NCBI GenBank assembly: GCA_041605955.1
Contig: JBFIXI010000004.1
Coordinates: forward strand, 48,092 to 112,091
Reading direction: 5' to 3'
DNA: 64,000 nucleotides
From: JAHEJX01 sp041605955
GTDB lineage: Bacteria; Actinomycetota; Acidimicrobiia; Spongiisociales; UBA5794
Each line of letters opens with the position of its first letter. Position 1 is the stretch's first letter. Shown one piece after another: positions 19,299 through 27,821 of the stretch. The notes under the pieces were generated by a model, which saw nothing but the letters and a program-made list of their open reading frames with translations, searched no databases and had not been told where the DNA came from. The translations under genes and the position numbers were made by a program.

Positions 19299-19376
19299 TT
19301 CCACGGGCAAATGACAAGCGTGTAATTTGGTCGTCTGCCCCCGGGGCACCAGCGGAAGACGAGGCGGAGTGACCTA

Positions 19377-20441
19377 ATGGCGGTGACCGTAGGTCTCGAT
19401 ATCGGCGGCAGGGCCGTGCGCGCCGCCGTCGTGGACGTCGGCAAATCGAGCCGGATCGTGCGGCGGTTTGCAGAGATGCCGCTGCCGGATGGCGCAGTCT
19501 CGGGCGGCGAGATCGTCGATGAGGGGGCGGTGGCGGAATCCGTTGCCGCCCTGTGGAAACGGCAGAAGCTGCCGCGCAAGCGGGTTGTGGTGGGCACCGC
19601 CAACCAACGGATGGCAGTTCGTCAGGTGGATGTGCCGCAAATGGGACGCGACGAGCTGACCGAGGCCCTGCCGTTTCAGGTGCAGGACTCGATTCCGATT
19701 GCAGTCGAAGAAGCGATTCTCGACTTCGTGCCGCTGGAGCAGTTCGTGACCCCCGAGGGTGAGCCGATGGAGTCGATCCTCGCCGTGGCGGTTCACCGCG
19801 ACGTGGTCGATTCGATCATTCGCGTCATGGAGACGGCCAACGTCTCGCCTACCGCCGTCGACCTGCAAGCGTTTGCGCTGGTGCGGGCCATCTTCGGCCT
19901 CGAAGCCGGTGTGGGGATGCCGGCGCAAGCCATCGTGGACATCGGCGCCTCGATCACGCAGGTGGTCATCGCCCGGGCCGGAGTCGCCTACTTCGTGCGC
20001 CTCTTGCCGCGCGGCGGCGATGACTTCACGGCGGCACTGCGGGACGGTCTAGATCTGGACGCCGATAGCGCCGAAGAGCTGAAACGTACCGTCGGCGTCA
20101 ACCCGATGGGCCTGCCTGCCGGAGATGACGAGGTATCGCAAGCGCGCCGCATCCTCACCGAACAAGCCGATGCTCTCGTCGATGAGCTGCGTGGTTCGCT
20201 GACGTATTTCGAGACGTCGAGCGGCGGTGAGCGAGTGGAGCGCCTCGTAGTCGCCGGCAATGCGGCCCGACTGCCCCATCTGGCGAATCGATTCGGCCGA
20301 TCGCTCGGTGTCGCCGTGGAGCCGGCGCGCGTCCTCGATCTGTTCGAGATAGGAAAGATCGATCTCACCGACGACGAGATACTCGACGCTCAGCCGGTGT
20401 TGCCGACCGCGGTCGGCCTCGGTCTGTGGGGAGAGATGTGA
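19377..20441 (+). CDS. pilM: Type IV pilus assembly protein PilM (actin-like ATPase)
   Basis: Cytoplasmic actin-fold protein (354 residues) that links the PilN/PilO membrane complex to the PilB motor. The phosphate-1 loop GLDIGGRAVRAAVV is at the N-terminus, the PilM core segment ALPFQVQDSIPIAVEEA follows, the second phosphate loop is VDIGASITQVV, and the adenosine region is LVVAGNAARLPHL. An upstream CGGAG fits the ATG. pilN, pilO and a PilP-like gene follow with short gaps or overlaps, the standard order for the alignment complex. No secretin gene pilQ follows, consistent with a single-membrane cell. Confidence 0.93.
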   Translation: MAVTVGLDIGGRAVRAAVVDVGKSSRIVRRFAEMPLPDGAVSGGEIVDEGAVAESVAALWKRQKLPRKRVVVGTANQRMAVRQVDVPQMGRDELTEALPFQVQDSIPIAVEEAILDFVPLEQFVTPEGEPMESILAVAVHRDVVDSIIRVMETANVSPTAVDLQAFALVRAIFGLEAGVGMPAQAIVDIGASITQVVIARAGVAYFVRLLPRGGDDFTAALRDGLDLDADSAEELKRTVGVNPMGLPAGDDEVSQARRILTEQADALVDELRGSLTYFETSSGGERVERLVVAGNAARLPHLANRFGRSLGVAVEPARVLDLFEIGKIDLTDDEILDAQPVLPTAVGLGLWGEM

Positions 20442-20457
20442 GGGGGAGGCGAGGCTG

Positions 20458-21075
20458 ATGCGTCCGATCAACCTGCTGCCCCCCGAGGCGCACCTCAAGG
20501 AACAAGCTCGGGAGCGTGTCGCCCGCTTAGCGCTCATCGGTATGGCGTACCTCGCGATCCTGTTTCTGTTGACGCTGATTTGGCAGGGCCGGGCGAGCGA
20601 GGCAGAGCAAGCGGCGGCCGACCAGCTGGAGATCAACCGCCAGTTGGAGGCGAGAGTCATCGAATTCGAAGGTATTGAGGCCGTCGTTGTGGAATACGAT
20701 GCCAACGTTGCCCTGATGGAGGCCGTCCTGGCCAACGACCTCTCGTGGGGACGGATACTCAACGACATCGCGCGGATCCTTCCCGATTCGGTGTGGTTGG
20801 AGAGCTTCCTGGGAACGGTTGACACCGACCCGGCGAGCCCGGAGATGGGCTCGATCCAGGTGACCGGGGTCGGTTTTGACTTCCCCGACGTGTCGGCCTG
20901 GCTGCGTTCTCTCGACTCTGATCGTTTTCCGGCGGCTACCGGCACCTGGGTGACCAACGTCAACGAGGGAACGATCGGGCAGGCGCCGATAGTCAACTTC
21001 GTGTCGCAGACATCACTCACCGAGGCTGCTCGCAGCGATCGCCTGGAGAGCCGGATTCCGAGGACTGGGCTATGA
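20458..21075 (+). CDS. pilN: Type IV pilus alignment protein PilN
   Basis: A 205-residue bitopic membrane protein. It starts with MRPINLLPPE, the conserved INLLP peptide that docks into PilM, followed by a membrane helix (about residues 21-42) and a periplasm-side coiled coil and ferredoxin-like domain. A strong GGGGAGG ribosome-binding site precedes the ATG. The stop overlaps the pilO start as ATGA, matching the PilN-PilO heterodimer stoichiometry seen in other systems. Confidence 0.9.
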   Translation: MRPINLLPPEAHLKEQARERVARLALIGMAYLAILFLLTLIWQGRASEAEQAAADQLEINRQLEARVIEFEGIEAVVVEYDANVALMEAVLANDLSWGRILNDIARILPDSVWLESFLGTVDTDPASPEMGSIQVTGVGFDFPDVSAWLRSLDSDRFPAATGTWVTNVNEGTIGQAPIVNFVSQTSLTEAARSDRLESRIPRTGL

Positions 21076-21773
21076 GCGGGGTGAGCAACCGAACCAAGAT
21101 CCTGTTGGGAGTCCTCGTCCTGCTGCTGGTGACGGTGCTGTGGTGGCTCTTAATCCTCTCGCCACAGCGGGACGCCATCGACACTGCGCAAGCAGAGCTG
21201 GACAACAGCTTGGTGCGGGAATCAACGTTGCAGACTCGCCTCGCCCAGCTCCAGCAGATCAGAGACAACGAGCTCTCGTACCTGTTTGCGATCGGCCAGA
21301 TGGAGGCGAGCATTCCCGCTACGCCCCAAGCGGACGCATTCATCGAGAAGCTCACTTTCCTGGCGGAGCGGACCGGGGTCGAGTTGAACCAGATTGCCTT
21401 GACGCCGCCCGTCGCCGACGCGCTGTCTGGAGGATTCGAAGTGCCCGTGTCGGTCGCTATCGAGGGCGAGTACTTCGAGATACTCGGCTTTCTCTACGGG
21501 TTGGAGGCGATGGACCGGCTCGTCAGGGTGGATTCGATAGGGCTCACACCGTTGGAGGGGGCGGAGGAGCCCGATTCGACCCCGCCGCCGGAAGGTGAGG
21601 GCTCCGGCGAGACGGCAGGTCGCCTGCGACCCAACCCCGACCTGCTGGCGGCGGACATCACCATGCTGATATTCACTCGCGGGCCGGCAAGCGGTAGCAA
21701 CCCCGGTCCGGCAGTGACGGTTCCCCAGGGCTCGGCGGAGCTCGATGACGAAGGCTCGGGGGAGGACCTGTGA
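21072..21773 (+). CDS. pilO: Type IV pilus alignment protein PilO
   Basis: A 233-residue protein with one N-terminal membrane helix (about residues 12-30), a coiled coil and a ferredoxin-like C-terminal domain (FIEKLTFLAERTGVELNQI, VSVAIEGEYFEILGFLYGLE, the typical PilO core). The tail after about residue 160 is low-complexity Pro/Glu/Gly/Ser and probably disordered. Overlaps pilN at its start and the PilP-like gene at its stop. Confidence 0.88.
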   Translation: MSGVSNRTKILLGVLVLLLVTVLWWLLILSPQRDAIDTAQAELDNSLVRESTLQTRLAQLQQIRDNELSYLFAIGQMEASIPATPQADAFIEKLTFLAERTGVELNQIALTPPVADALSGGFEVPVSVAIEGEYFEILGFLYGLEAMDRLVRVDSIGLTPLEGAEEPDSTPPPEGEGSGETAGRLRPNPDLLAADITMLIFTRGPASGSNPGPAVTVPQGSAELDDEGSGEDL

Positions 21774-22294
21774 TGAGCCACACCCGCCACCCGCTGGCAG
21801 CCACCGTGGTGGCGATTCTGATGCTGGCCGCTGCCGGGGCCTTGACCTGGATGGTGGTTACGTCGGGTGTGCTCACTGCGGATCCGGCCGACGCCGCCGG
21901 ACTACCTCCGGTCACGGCGGCACCGGCCGTTGAAGTGCCGACCGCGGCTCCCACGGCACTGGTTGCCGGTGGCTTCCAGGTGTCCCAGCCGCGTGATCCA
22001 TTCCGTCCTCTGATCACCGAGGACTCCCCGGTTGCCGGGCAGCCAGGGGTGGGTGGCACCGCCGGCGACGGAGGCTTCAGCCCCCAGGGCACGGTGGTGA
22101 AGCTCCAGGAGATCCGTGACACCGCCGGGGTGCTGCGCGCCACGATGATCGTCAACGGCGTCAGCTACGAAGTCGGAGTGGGTGAGGTGTTCGCGGGTTC
22201 GTACAAGGTGGTCAGCCTCACCATGAGCAAAGGCGTCTTCATGTTCGGCGACAGCGCGTTCGAGCTGGCGGTCGGCCAGGAGATCCTCAAGTGA
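21773..22294 (+). CDS. PilP-like type IV pilus accessory protein
   Basis: A 173-residue protein with an N-terminal hydrophobic segment, a Pro/Ala/Thr-rich linker and a small C-terminal beta domain. The linker contains QPRDPFRP, a motif typical of PilP-type proteins just before their folded domain, and the position after pilO fits. In Gram-negative cells PilP bridges PilNO to the secretin; with no secretin here, its partner is unknown. ATG overlaps the pilO stop (TGATG), six bases after GGAGGA; a GTG one codon earlier is possible. Homology to PilP is inferred from motif and position. Confidence 0.7.
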   Translation: MSHTRHPLAATVVAILMLAAAGALTWMVVTSGVLTADPADAAGLPPVTAAPAVEVPTAAPTALVAGGFQVSQPRDPFRPLITEDSPVAGQPGVGGTAGDGGFSPQGTVVKLQEIRDTAGVLRATMIVNGVSYEVGVGEVFAGSYKVVSLTMSKGVFMFGDSAFELAVGQEILK

Positions 22295-22338
22295 GCCGTG
22301 GGATCACGACAGAACTCCGCTGATGGCGGAGCCCCGAG

Positions 22339-22370
22339 GAAGAGGGAGCGGCCCCGGCCGCTCCCTCTTC
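22339..22370 (+). terminator. Strong inverted repeat after the pilMNO operon
   Basis: A perfect 15-bp inverted repeat (GAAGAGGGAGCGGCC and its complement) around two central bases. No long T tract follows, so it may terminate with help or act as an mRNA 3'-end stabiliser. A smaller CTCCGC/GCGGAG hairpin lies just upstream. Confidence 0.65.
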
Positions 22371-22458
22371 GGCTTCCGACCCGGCGCCTCCTCGAGAGCG
22401 GGGAGCGCCTCGGCGGCGCCGGGAGGGCGGCATCGCTCGTACCGCCGGTTGGTGGTCC

Positions 22459-22464
22459 TAACCT
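22459..22464 (+). promoter_or_regulatory. -10-like hexamer TAACCT upstream of aroC
   Basis: TAACCT ends nine bases before the aroC ATG and there is no Shine-Dalgarno sequence between them. This suggests a near-leaderless transcript that starts the aroC-aroK-aroB operon after the hairpin that closes the pilus operon. Confidence 0.45.
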
Positions 22465-22473
22465 CTGATCTCG

Positions 22474-23625
22474 ATGATCCGATTCTTGACGGCAGGCGAA
22501 TCACATGGCCCCGGGCTGGTGACCATCGTCGAGGGTATGCCGGCCGCGGTGGAGGTGAGCGCCGCCGGCCTCGGCGACGAGCTGATGCGGCGCCGCGCCG
22601 GATATGGCCGAGGCGCCCGCATGAAGCTGGAGCGTGACGAGCTCGAGATCATGGGAGGCGTGAGGTTCGGCAAGACTCTGGGAAGCCCGGTTGCGGTGAT
22701 CATCCGCAACACCGAATGGCCCAAGTGGCAGAGAGAGATGTCCCCGGACGCGGGAAGCTCCGAGAAACCACTGGCGACCCCGCGACCGGGTCACGCCGAT
22801 CTAGCCGGGATGATCAAGTACGACACCCGGGATGCGCGCGACATCCTGGAGCGGGCTTCGGCCCGGGAAACGGCGGCCCGCACCGTCGCCGGTTATCTGG
22901 CCAAGCAGCTGCTGCGCCCCCTGGGCATCGAGGTCATCAGCCACGTCGTCTCGATCGGGCCGGTTTCGGCCGAGGAGGAGGAGCTGCCGGGTCCAAACGA
23001 TCTCGACATCATCGATCAATCTCCCGTGCGGGCTTTCCACCGGGGGACAGAGGAGGCGATGGTCGCTGCCATCGATGAGGCCAAGGCCGACCGCAACACG
23101 CTGGGCGGCGTGGGTGAGGTCTTGGTCTACGGGCTGCCGCCAGGGATCGGTAGCCATGTGCATTTCGATCGCAAGTTGGACGCCCGGCTGGCGGAGGCAC
23201 TCATGTCCATTCAGGCGATCAAAGGAGTAGAAATCGGCGATGGGTTCACTTCGGCCCGACGGCGCGGATCTGAAGCCCACGACGAGATATTCCACGATGA
23301 CTCCGGGTTCACCCGCCATACCAACCGAGCCGGCGGTCTCGAAGGTGGAATGACCAGCGGCGGACCGGTGCGGGTTCGGGCCGCCATGAAGCCGATCTCT
23401 ACGGTGATGCGGCCGTTGGATACGGTCGATGTCACTACTAAACAGCCCACCAAGGCATTTCGCGAGCGGAGCGATGTTTGTGCAGTGCCCGCCGCTGCCG
23501 TGGTGATGGAGCAGATGGTGGCGATCACGGTCGCCCAGGAAGTGCAGCGCAAGTTCGGCGGCGACACGCTGGGCGACTTGCAGCAGGCGCTGGCTGCCTA
23601 CCGCAAACGGGTTGCCGACTTCTGA
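22474..23625 (+). CDS. aroC: Chorismate synthase
   Basis: Makes chorismate from EPSP using reduced FMN; last step of the shikimate pathway. The 383-residue protein carries the family signatures GESHGPGLVTIVEGMPAAV at the start, SARETAARTVAG in the middle and RSDVCAVPAAAVVMEQM near the end, with FMN/phosphate-binding Arg residues in RRRAGYGRGARM. Length is normal for the actinobacterial form. aroK follows after six bases and aroB overlaps aroK. aroA, aroD/aroQ and aroG are not in the window. Confidence 0.97.
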   Translation: MIRFLTAGESHGPGLVTIVEGMPAAVEVSAAGLGDELMRRRAGYGRGARMKLERDELEIMGGVRFGKTLGSPVAVIIRNTEWPKWQREMSPDAGSSEKPLATPRPGHADLAGMIKYDTRDARDILERASARETAARTVAGYLAKQLLRPLGIEVISHVVSIGPVSAEEEELPGPNDLDIIDQSPVRAFHRGTEEAMVAAIDEAKADRNTLGGVGEVLVYGLPPGIGSHVHFDRKLDARLAEALMSIQAIKGVEIGDGFTSARRRGSEAHDEIFHDDSGFTRHTNRAGGLEGGMTSGGPVRVRAAMKPISTVMRPLDTVDVTTKQPTKAFRERSDVCAVPAAAVVMEQMVAITVAQEVQRKFGGDTLGDLQQALAAYRKRVADF

Positions 23626-23631
23626 ACGCGC

Positions 23632-24144
23632 GTGAGTGACCATCTGTGGTTGATCGGAATGATGGGCTCCGGCAAATCCGTCGTCGGGAGAGCGCTCGGG
23701 ACCCGCTTGCGGCGCCGCTTCGTCGACACGGACGACATCGTCACCCGCAGGATGGGCTGTTCGATTGCAGAGTTCTGGGGCAGCCACGGCGAGGAGGCGT
23801 TCCGCGACATGGAAGCAGCTGCCGTCCTGGAGATAGCTGCCGGGCCGGCGCGGGTCGTCGCCACCGGAGGCGGGGCTGTGCTGGACGCCGCCAATGTGGC
23901 TGCGATGCGCCGGACCGGCATGGTCGTCTGGCTGCAGGCGAGTCCCGAGACATTGCGCACTCGGGTGCGCCACGGCGTCCCGCGCCCCCTACTACACGAT
24001 GCCGACCCCGGCGAGAAGCTCGCCGCCATTCTGGCCGAGCGCTCTGCCGCTTATGAAGCAGCCGCTCATGCGTCCGTGGCTACCGACGAGCTCAGCGTCG
24101 ACACCGTCGCCGAACGAATAGAGGAGCTGTGGAACGCGTTGTAA
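23632..24144 (+). CDS. aroK: Shikimate kinase
   Basis: Phosphorylates shikimate at O3. The 170-residue protein has Walker A GMMGSGKS at residues 9-16, the shikimate-binding DTDD segment with Asp-rich FVDTDDIVTRRMG, FRDMEAAAV for substrate contact, GGGAVL (Walker B-like) and the adenine-lid region RHGVPRPLL. GTG start six bases after aroC. Its 3' end overlaps aroB by 16 bases. Confidence 0.95.
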   Translation: MSDHLWLIGMMGSGKSVVGRALGTRLRRRFVDTDDIVTRRMGCSIAEFWGSHGEEAFRDMEAAAVLEIAAGPARVVATGGGAVLDAANVAAMRRTGMVVWLQASPETLRTRVRHGVPRPLLHDADPGEKLAAILAERSAAYEAAAHASVATDELSVDTVAERIEELWNAL

Positions 24145-25178
24145 TCCCCACAGCCGGCGAGCCGGTCTGCGAGATCATCATTGCCGACGGCATCGCCGCA
24201 GAGGCCGCAGTGGCGCTCCCACCCCGGCCGAACCGGCGCTGCGTAGCGGTGTTGACTCAGCCGGCGCCGCAACCGATCGCCGCTGCCCTGGCTGCCGAGC
24301 TCAGATCCGCCGGCTACGAGGCGGCGGTGAAGGTGCTGCCGGATCGCGAGGCGGCGAAGACGCTGGCGGTCGCCGAGGACGTCTACCTGTGGCTCAACTC
24401 GCTTGGAATGACGCGTTCTGACACCGTGATGGCGGTCGGTGGCGGAGCGGCGACCGATCTAGGGGGTTTCGTCGGGGCTACGTACCTGCGGGGGGTCGAG
24501 ACTGTTCTCGTTCCCACCACGATGCTCGGCGCGGTTGATGCCGCCATCGGTGGCAAGACGGCCGTCAACGTCGGCGGCAAGAACCTGGCCGGCGTGTTCT
24601 GGCATCCGGCGCGCGTCGTGATCGACACCGCGATCTTGTCCAGACTGCCCCGTCCCCTGCTCGTGGAAGGGACCGCCGAGGCGATCAAGGCTGGCTTCAT
24701 CGCCGATCCGGTGATAATGGACCTCTACCAGCGTCACGGCCTGGCCGCTCCGATTGCCGAAGTCGTCAACCGCGCGGTGCGCGTCAAGGCCGAGATCGTG
24801 AGCGCCGATTTCACCGAAGCCGGCCGGCGGGCGGTGCTGAACTACGGCCACACGGTGGGCCACGCCGTGGAATACCTGGCAGGCATTCCCCATGGCCATG
24901 CGGTTGCGATCGGCATGGTGGCCGCCGGCGCTGTCGCGGCGCAGACGCTGGGCTTCACCGGTTTCGAGCGGCAACGTGACCTATTGCTGGCGTTGGAGCT
25001 GCCGACCGCTGCACCGTCGCTGGCGAGCGCCGCAGTGGAGGAGGCGCTGCTGCTCGACAAGAAGCGGGACCCGTCCGGCTTGCGTATGGTGCTGTTGGAA
25101 GACTTCGGCAAGCCGATCGTCGAGGCGGTCGACATGACTACCGTACGCGCCGGCCTGTCTGCGGTCGGCATCGGCTGA
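24129..25178 (+). CDS. aroB: 3-Dehydroquinate synthase
   Basis: Converts DAHP to 3-dehydroquinate with NAD and a divalent metal; second step of the shikimate pathway. The 349-residue protein shows the NAD-binding VGGGAATDLGGFVGATYLRG, PTTMLGAVDAAIGGKTAVN, and metal-ligand residues in NYGHTVGHAVE and PHGHAVAIGM. GTG start inside the end of aroK gives translational coupling. efp follows after 18 bases, so the aro operon may run on into efp-nusB. Confidence 0.96.
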   Translation: MERVVIPTAGEPVCEIIIADGIAAEAAVALPPRPNRRCVAVLTQPAPQPIAAALAAELRSAGYEAAVKVLPDREAAKTLAVAEDVYLWLNSLGMTRSDTVMAVGGGAATDLGGFVGATYLRGVETVLVPTTMLGAVDAAIGGKTAVNVGGKNLAGVFWHPARVVIDTAILSRLPRPLLVEGTAEAIKAGFIADPVIMDLYQRHGLAAPIAEVVNRAVRVKAEIVSADFTEAGRRAVLNYGHTVGHAVEYLAGIPHGHAVAIGMVAAGAVAAQTLGFTGFERQRDLLLALELPTAAPSLASAAVEEALLLDKKRDPSGLRMVLLEDFGKPIVEAVDMTTVRAGLSAVGIG

Positions 25179-25196
25179 CCCGGCAATGGAGAATCG

Positions 25197-25757
25197 ATGA
25201 TTTCGACGAATGATCTGAAACCCGGGATGGCTCTCGACCTACCCGAGGGACTGTTCCAGGTCCTCGAGTATCAACATGTGAAGCCCGGCAAGGGCAAGGC
25301 GTTCGTGCGAACCCAACTGCGCAATCTCAATTCGGGCGCCGTCATCGATAGGACGTTCCGCGCCGGCGAGAACGTGCCGCGCGCCGTGATCGACCGGGCC
25401 AATTATCAGTATCTCTATTCGGACGACATGGGATACGTGTGCATGAATCTCGACACATACGAGCAGCTGACCGTTGCTGCCGACCTCGTCGGCGATGCGG
25501 CCAACTACCTCGTCGAGGGAATGACTGTCCAGCTCAACACCTATCAGGGCAACCCAATTGGAATCGAGCTTCCTGCTTCGGTCGAGCTCGAGGTGACGTA
25601 TGCCGAACCGGGCGTCAAGGGCGATCGCGTGTCGGGAGCAACCAAGCCGGCGACGCTCGCCACTGGGTTGGTCATCCAGGCACCGCTGTTCATCGAACAG
25701 GGTGACGTCGTCAAGGTCGACACCCGGACCGGGACCTATATCACCCGCGCAACGTGA
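25197..25757 (+). CDS. efp: Translation elongation factor P
   Basis: Rescues ribosomes stalled at polyproline. The 186-residue protein has the three OB-like domains of EF-P. The tip of domain I reads KPGKGKA, so Lys32 is the residue that contacts the P-site tRNA; no modification enzyme is seen in the window. The C-terminal signature GDVVKVDTRTGTYITRA is intact. A GGAG ribosome-binding site precedes the ATG. The efp-nusB pair next to aroB is a classic actinobacterial arrangement. Confidence 0.97.
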   Translation: MISTNDLKPGMALDLPEGLFQVLEYQHVKPGKGKAFVRTQLRNLNSGAVIDRTFRAGENVPRAVIDRANYQYLYSDDMGYVCMNLDTYEQLTVAADLVGDAANYLVEGMTVQLNTYQGNPIGIELPASVELEVTYAEPGVKGDRVSGATKPATLATGLVIQAPLFIEQGDVVKVDTRTGTYITRAT

Positions 25758-26119
25758 GCCGCGAGGCCCGAGTCGAGGCGATCGGCGCCCTCTACGCTGC
25801 GGATCTCACGCACGAGCTGCCCGACAGCTCGACTCTCTCGGGAAAGGCTCATCGATTGGCGAGCGGTGCATGGGAGCATCGCGACGAGCTGGATCGGGAG
25901 CTAGGCGCCGTCGCGACCGGGTGGAGGGTGGAGCGCATGCCCGCGGTCGATCGCGCGGTGCTGCGGCTGGCTCTCTACGAGCTGCGCCACACCCACACTC
26001 CGGTCGCCGTCGTCATATCCGAGGCGGTCGATATCGCCAAGGCCTACTCCACCGCCCGCTCCGGGAGGTTCGTCAATGGCGTGCTCGCCGCTCTGGTAGC
26101 CGACCGCAGCGGGCGGTGA
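25754..26119 (+). CDS. nusB: Transcription antitermination factor NusB
   Basis: Binds boxA RNA together with S10 to protect rRNA transcription from termination. At 121 residues it is on the short side for the family. The all-helical core includes the N-terminal RVEAIGALYAADL, DRAVLRLALYELRH and the C-terminal AVDIAKAYSTARSGRFVNGVLAAL. GTG start overlaps the efp stop (GTGA). A likely rRNA leader with a boxA-like segment lies at the right end of this window, which would be one of its targets. Confidence 0.93.
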   Translation: MSREARVEAIGALYAADLTHELPDSSTLSGKAHRLASGAWEHRDELDRELGAVATGWRVERMPAVDRAVLRLALYELRHTHTPVAVVISEAVDIAKAYSTARSGRFVNGVLAALVADRSGR

Positions 26120-26217
26120 CTGGAGCGCACGACACCCGCGCCATACGTCGTGGCAGCCGGTACGGCCCGGCGGCGCGGTGTCGGTGGCTGTCGAGAGTCA
26201 TCCCGCACGGGGGCCTC

Positions 26218-26226
26218 TGCTACAGT
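26218..26226 (+). promoter_or_regulatory. Extended -10 element for the pyr operon (TGC-TACAGT)
   Basis: TACAGT with an upstream TG dinucleotide at the extended -10 position. Transcription would start about seven bases downstream, a few bases before the PyrR-binding hairpin. No convincing -35 element is visible, as often in extended -10 promoters. Confidence 0.5.
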
Positions 26227-26240
26227 CCGCTCGGCCAACC

Positions 26241-26275
26241 TTTAATGGCCGGTCCAGTGAGGCCGGAAAGGACGG
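26241..26275 (+). promoter_or_regulatory. PyrR-binding RNA element overlapping a ribosome-binding site
   Basis: The RNA would read GGUCCAGUGAGGCC inside a hairpin, which matches the PyrR-binding loop consensus (UCC-N-G-N-GAGG). The 3' side of the stem runs straight into GGAAAGGA, the ribosome-binding site of a short leader ORF. No terminator follows before pyrR. This fits translational repression, the mechanism shown for the Mycobacterium smegmatis pyr leader: PyrR bound with UMP would cover the first ribosome-binding site of the operon. Confidence 0.85.
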
Positions 26276-26383
26276 ATGAGTATGCTGCAGTGTCGTTCCG
26301 GTGGCCCCGACGGGCCATCTCTCTCGTTCAGCACCATGGCGGACTTCACCGCGGTGCCGTCGATGCGAGTCGAAGCAAGATGA
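26276..26383 (+). CDS. 35-codon leader ORF translationally coupled to pyrR
   Basis: The ORF begins directly after the ribosome-binding site in the PyrR element and ends in an ATGA overlap with the pyrR start codon. It would encode 35 residues starting MSMLQCRSGG and ending RVEAR, with no recognisable domain. The second Met (codon 3) has better spacing and could be the real start. pyrR itself has no good Shine-Dalgarno, so ribosomes finishing this ORF probably reinitiate at pyrR, which would pass PyrR repression on to the whole operon. Confidence 0.6.
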   Translation: MSMLQCRSGGPDGPSLSFSTMADFTAVPSMRVEAR

Positions 26384-26907
26384 AGCTCGTGATGGACGCG
26401 GCCGACATTGCCCGCGCTGTCCGGCGGATCGCCCATGAGATCGTCGAACGCAACCGGGGTGCCGGCGATGTCGTATTGGTTGGCATCCACACTCGTGGCT
26501 TGCCGTTGGCAACGCGCATCGCACGGGAACTACAGGCGATCGAGGACATCGCGGTACCTGTGGGATCACTCGATATCGGACTGTACCGCGACGATCTGGG
26601 ATCACGTCCGGCGCCGGTGATCGGCCCGACCGAGATTCCGGTGATGCTCGAGGGTCGTACCGTCGTACTCACCGACGACGTGTTGTACACGGGCCGCACG
26701 ATTCGGGCGGCGCTCGATGCGCTGGCCGACATTGGGCGGCCGGCACGGGTGCAGCTGGCAGTGCTTGCCGACCGGGGTCACCGTGAGTTGCCGATCCGGG
26801 CCGACTATGTCGGCAAGAACCTGCCGACGTCCGACAAGGAAAGGGTCGCCGTCCGGCTCCAAGAGATCGACGGCGAGGAGGGTGTGTGGTTGGAGGATGC
26901 ACCGTGA
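26380..26907 (+). CDS. pyrR: Bifunctional pyr operon regulator / uracil phosphoribosyltransferase PyrR
   Basis: RNA-binding repressor of pyrimidine biosynthesis genes with a residual UPRTase activity. The 175-residue protein has the type I PRTase fold; the PRPP loop reads VVLTDDVLYTGRTIRAALDA, and HRELPIRADYVGKNLPTS is the C-terminal PyrR signature that closes the active site. The ATG was chosen because it begins the family's normal N-terminus and overlaps the leader ORF stop. pyrB overlaps its end (GTGA). Its RNA target lies just upstream. Confidence 0.95.
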   Translation: MKLVMDAADIARAVRRIAHEIVERNRGAGDVVLVGIHTRGLPLATRIARELQAIEDIAVPVGSLDIGLYRDDLGSRPAPVIGPTEIPVMLEGRTVVLTDDVLYTGRTIRAALDALADIGRPARVQLAVLADRGHRELPIRADYVGKNLPTSDKERVAVRLQEIDGEEGVWLEDAP

Positions 26908-27821
26908 AGAACTTCCTGACAACAGAGGACTTGACCCGAGAGGACCTCACCCGGTTGCTCGACACCGCCGACGGTATGGTTTCGCTGCTGCAGCGTGACA
27001 TCGCCAAGGCGCCGGCGCTGCGAGGCAAGACGGTGGCGTCGTTGTTCTTCGAGCCTTCGACCCGGACCCGCCTCTCGTTCGAAAAGGCAGCGAAGGCGTT
27101 GTCCGCCGACACCGTTTCGTTTGCGGCTGCCGCCTCTTCTCTGTCGAAGGGCGAGAGCCTCAAGGACACGGTGCTCACCGTCCAGGCGCTCGGTGTCGAC
27201 TTGATGGTGGTCCGCCACAAGGCGATCGGGGCGCCGGGGCGGGTCGCCGAATGGGTGGACGTGCCCGTCATCAACGCGGGCGACGGCGCCCATCAGCATC
27301 CGACGCAGGCACTGCTCGACTCACTGACACTTCGGCAACACTTCGGCACGCTCGACGGCGTCAGGATCGGCATCGTCGGCGATATTCGCCACAGCCGCGT
27401 TGCCCGCTCGGGGGTCTACGCGTTCTCCACGCTGGGAGCCACCGTCACCCTGGTGGCTCCCCCCACGCTGTTGCCGATCGCCGGCGAGGACTGGCCGGCC
27501 GAAACCACCAGCGAGTTCGATGCGGTGCTCACCGACCTCGACGCGGTCTATCTGCTGCGGGTGCAGACCGAGCGCGGTGGCGCCAGCGTATTTCCTTCCC
27601 TGCGCGAATACACAGCGCGCTTCGGGCTCACTGCCGAGCGGTTCGGGCGGCTCAAACCAGACGCCGTGGTCCTCCATCCGGGGCCGATGATTCGCGGGGT
27701 GGAGATAGACGCCGTCGTGGCGGACGACCCGCGGGCGCTGGTCCTCGATCAGGTCCGCAACGGGGTAGCCGCTCGAATGGCCGTTCTCTATCACCTGTTG
27801 GGAGGTGACGGTGATGCCTGA
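26904..27821 (+). CDS. pyrB: Aspartate carbamoyltransferase catalytic subunit
   Basis: Forms carbamoyl-aspartate from carbamoyl phosphate and aspartate. The 305-residue protein has the carbamoyl-phosphate site FFEPSTRTRLSFE (STRTR at residues 52-56), HPTQALLD, and VLHPGPMIRG. The GTG was chosen because TTGGAGGA sits eight bases upstream and the position gives GTGA coupling with pyrR; a GTG six codons earlier is possible. No regulatory subunit pyrI is present, as usual outside enterics. pyrC overlaps its last eight bases. Confidence 0.96.
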   Translation: MKNFLTTEDLTREDLTRLLDTADGMVSLLQRDIAKAPALRGKTVASLFFEPSTRTRLSFEKAAKALSADTVSFAAAASSLSKGESLKDTVLTVQALGVDLMVVRHKAIGAPGRVAEWVDVPVINAGDGAHQHPTQALLDSLTLRQHFGTLDGVRIGIVGDIRHSRVARSGVYAFSTLGATVTLVAPPTLLPIAGEDWPAETTSEFDAVLTDLDAVYLLRVQTERGGASVFPSLREYTARFGLTAERFGRLKPDAVVLHPGPMIRGVEIDAVVADDPRALVLDQVRNGVAARMAVLYHLLGGDGDA

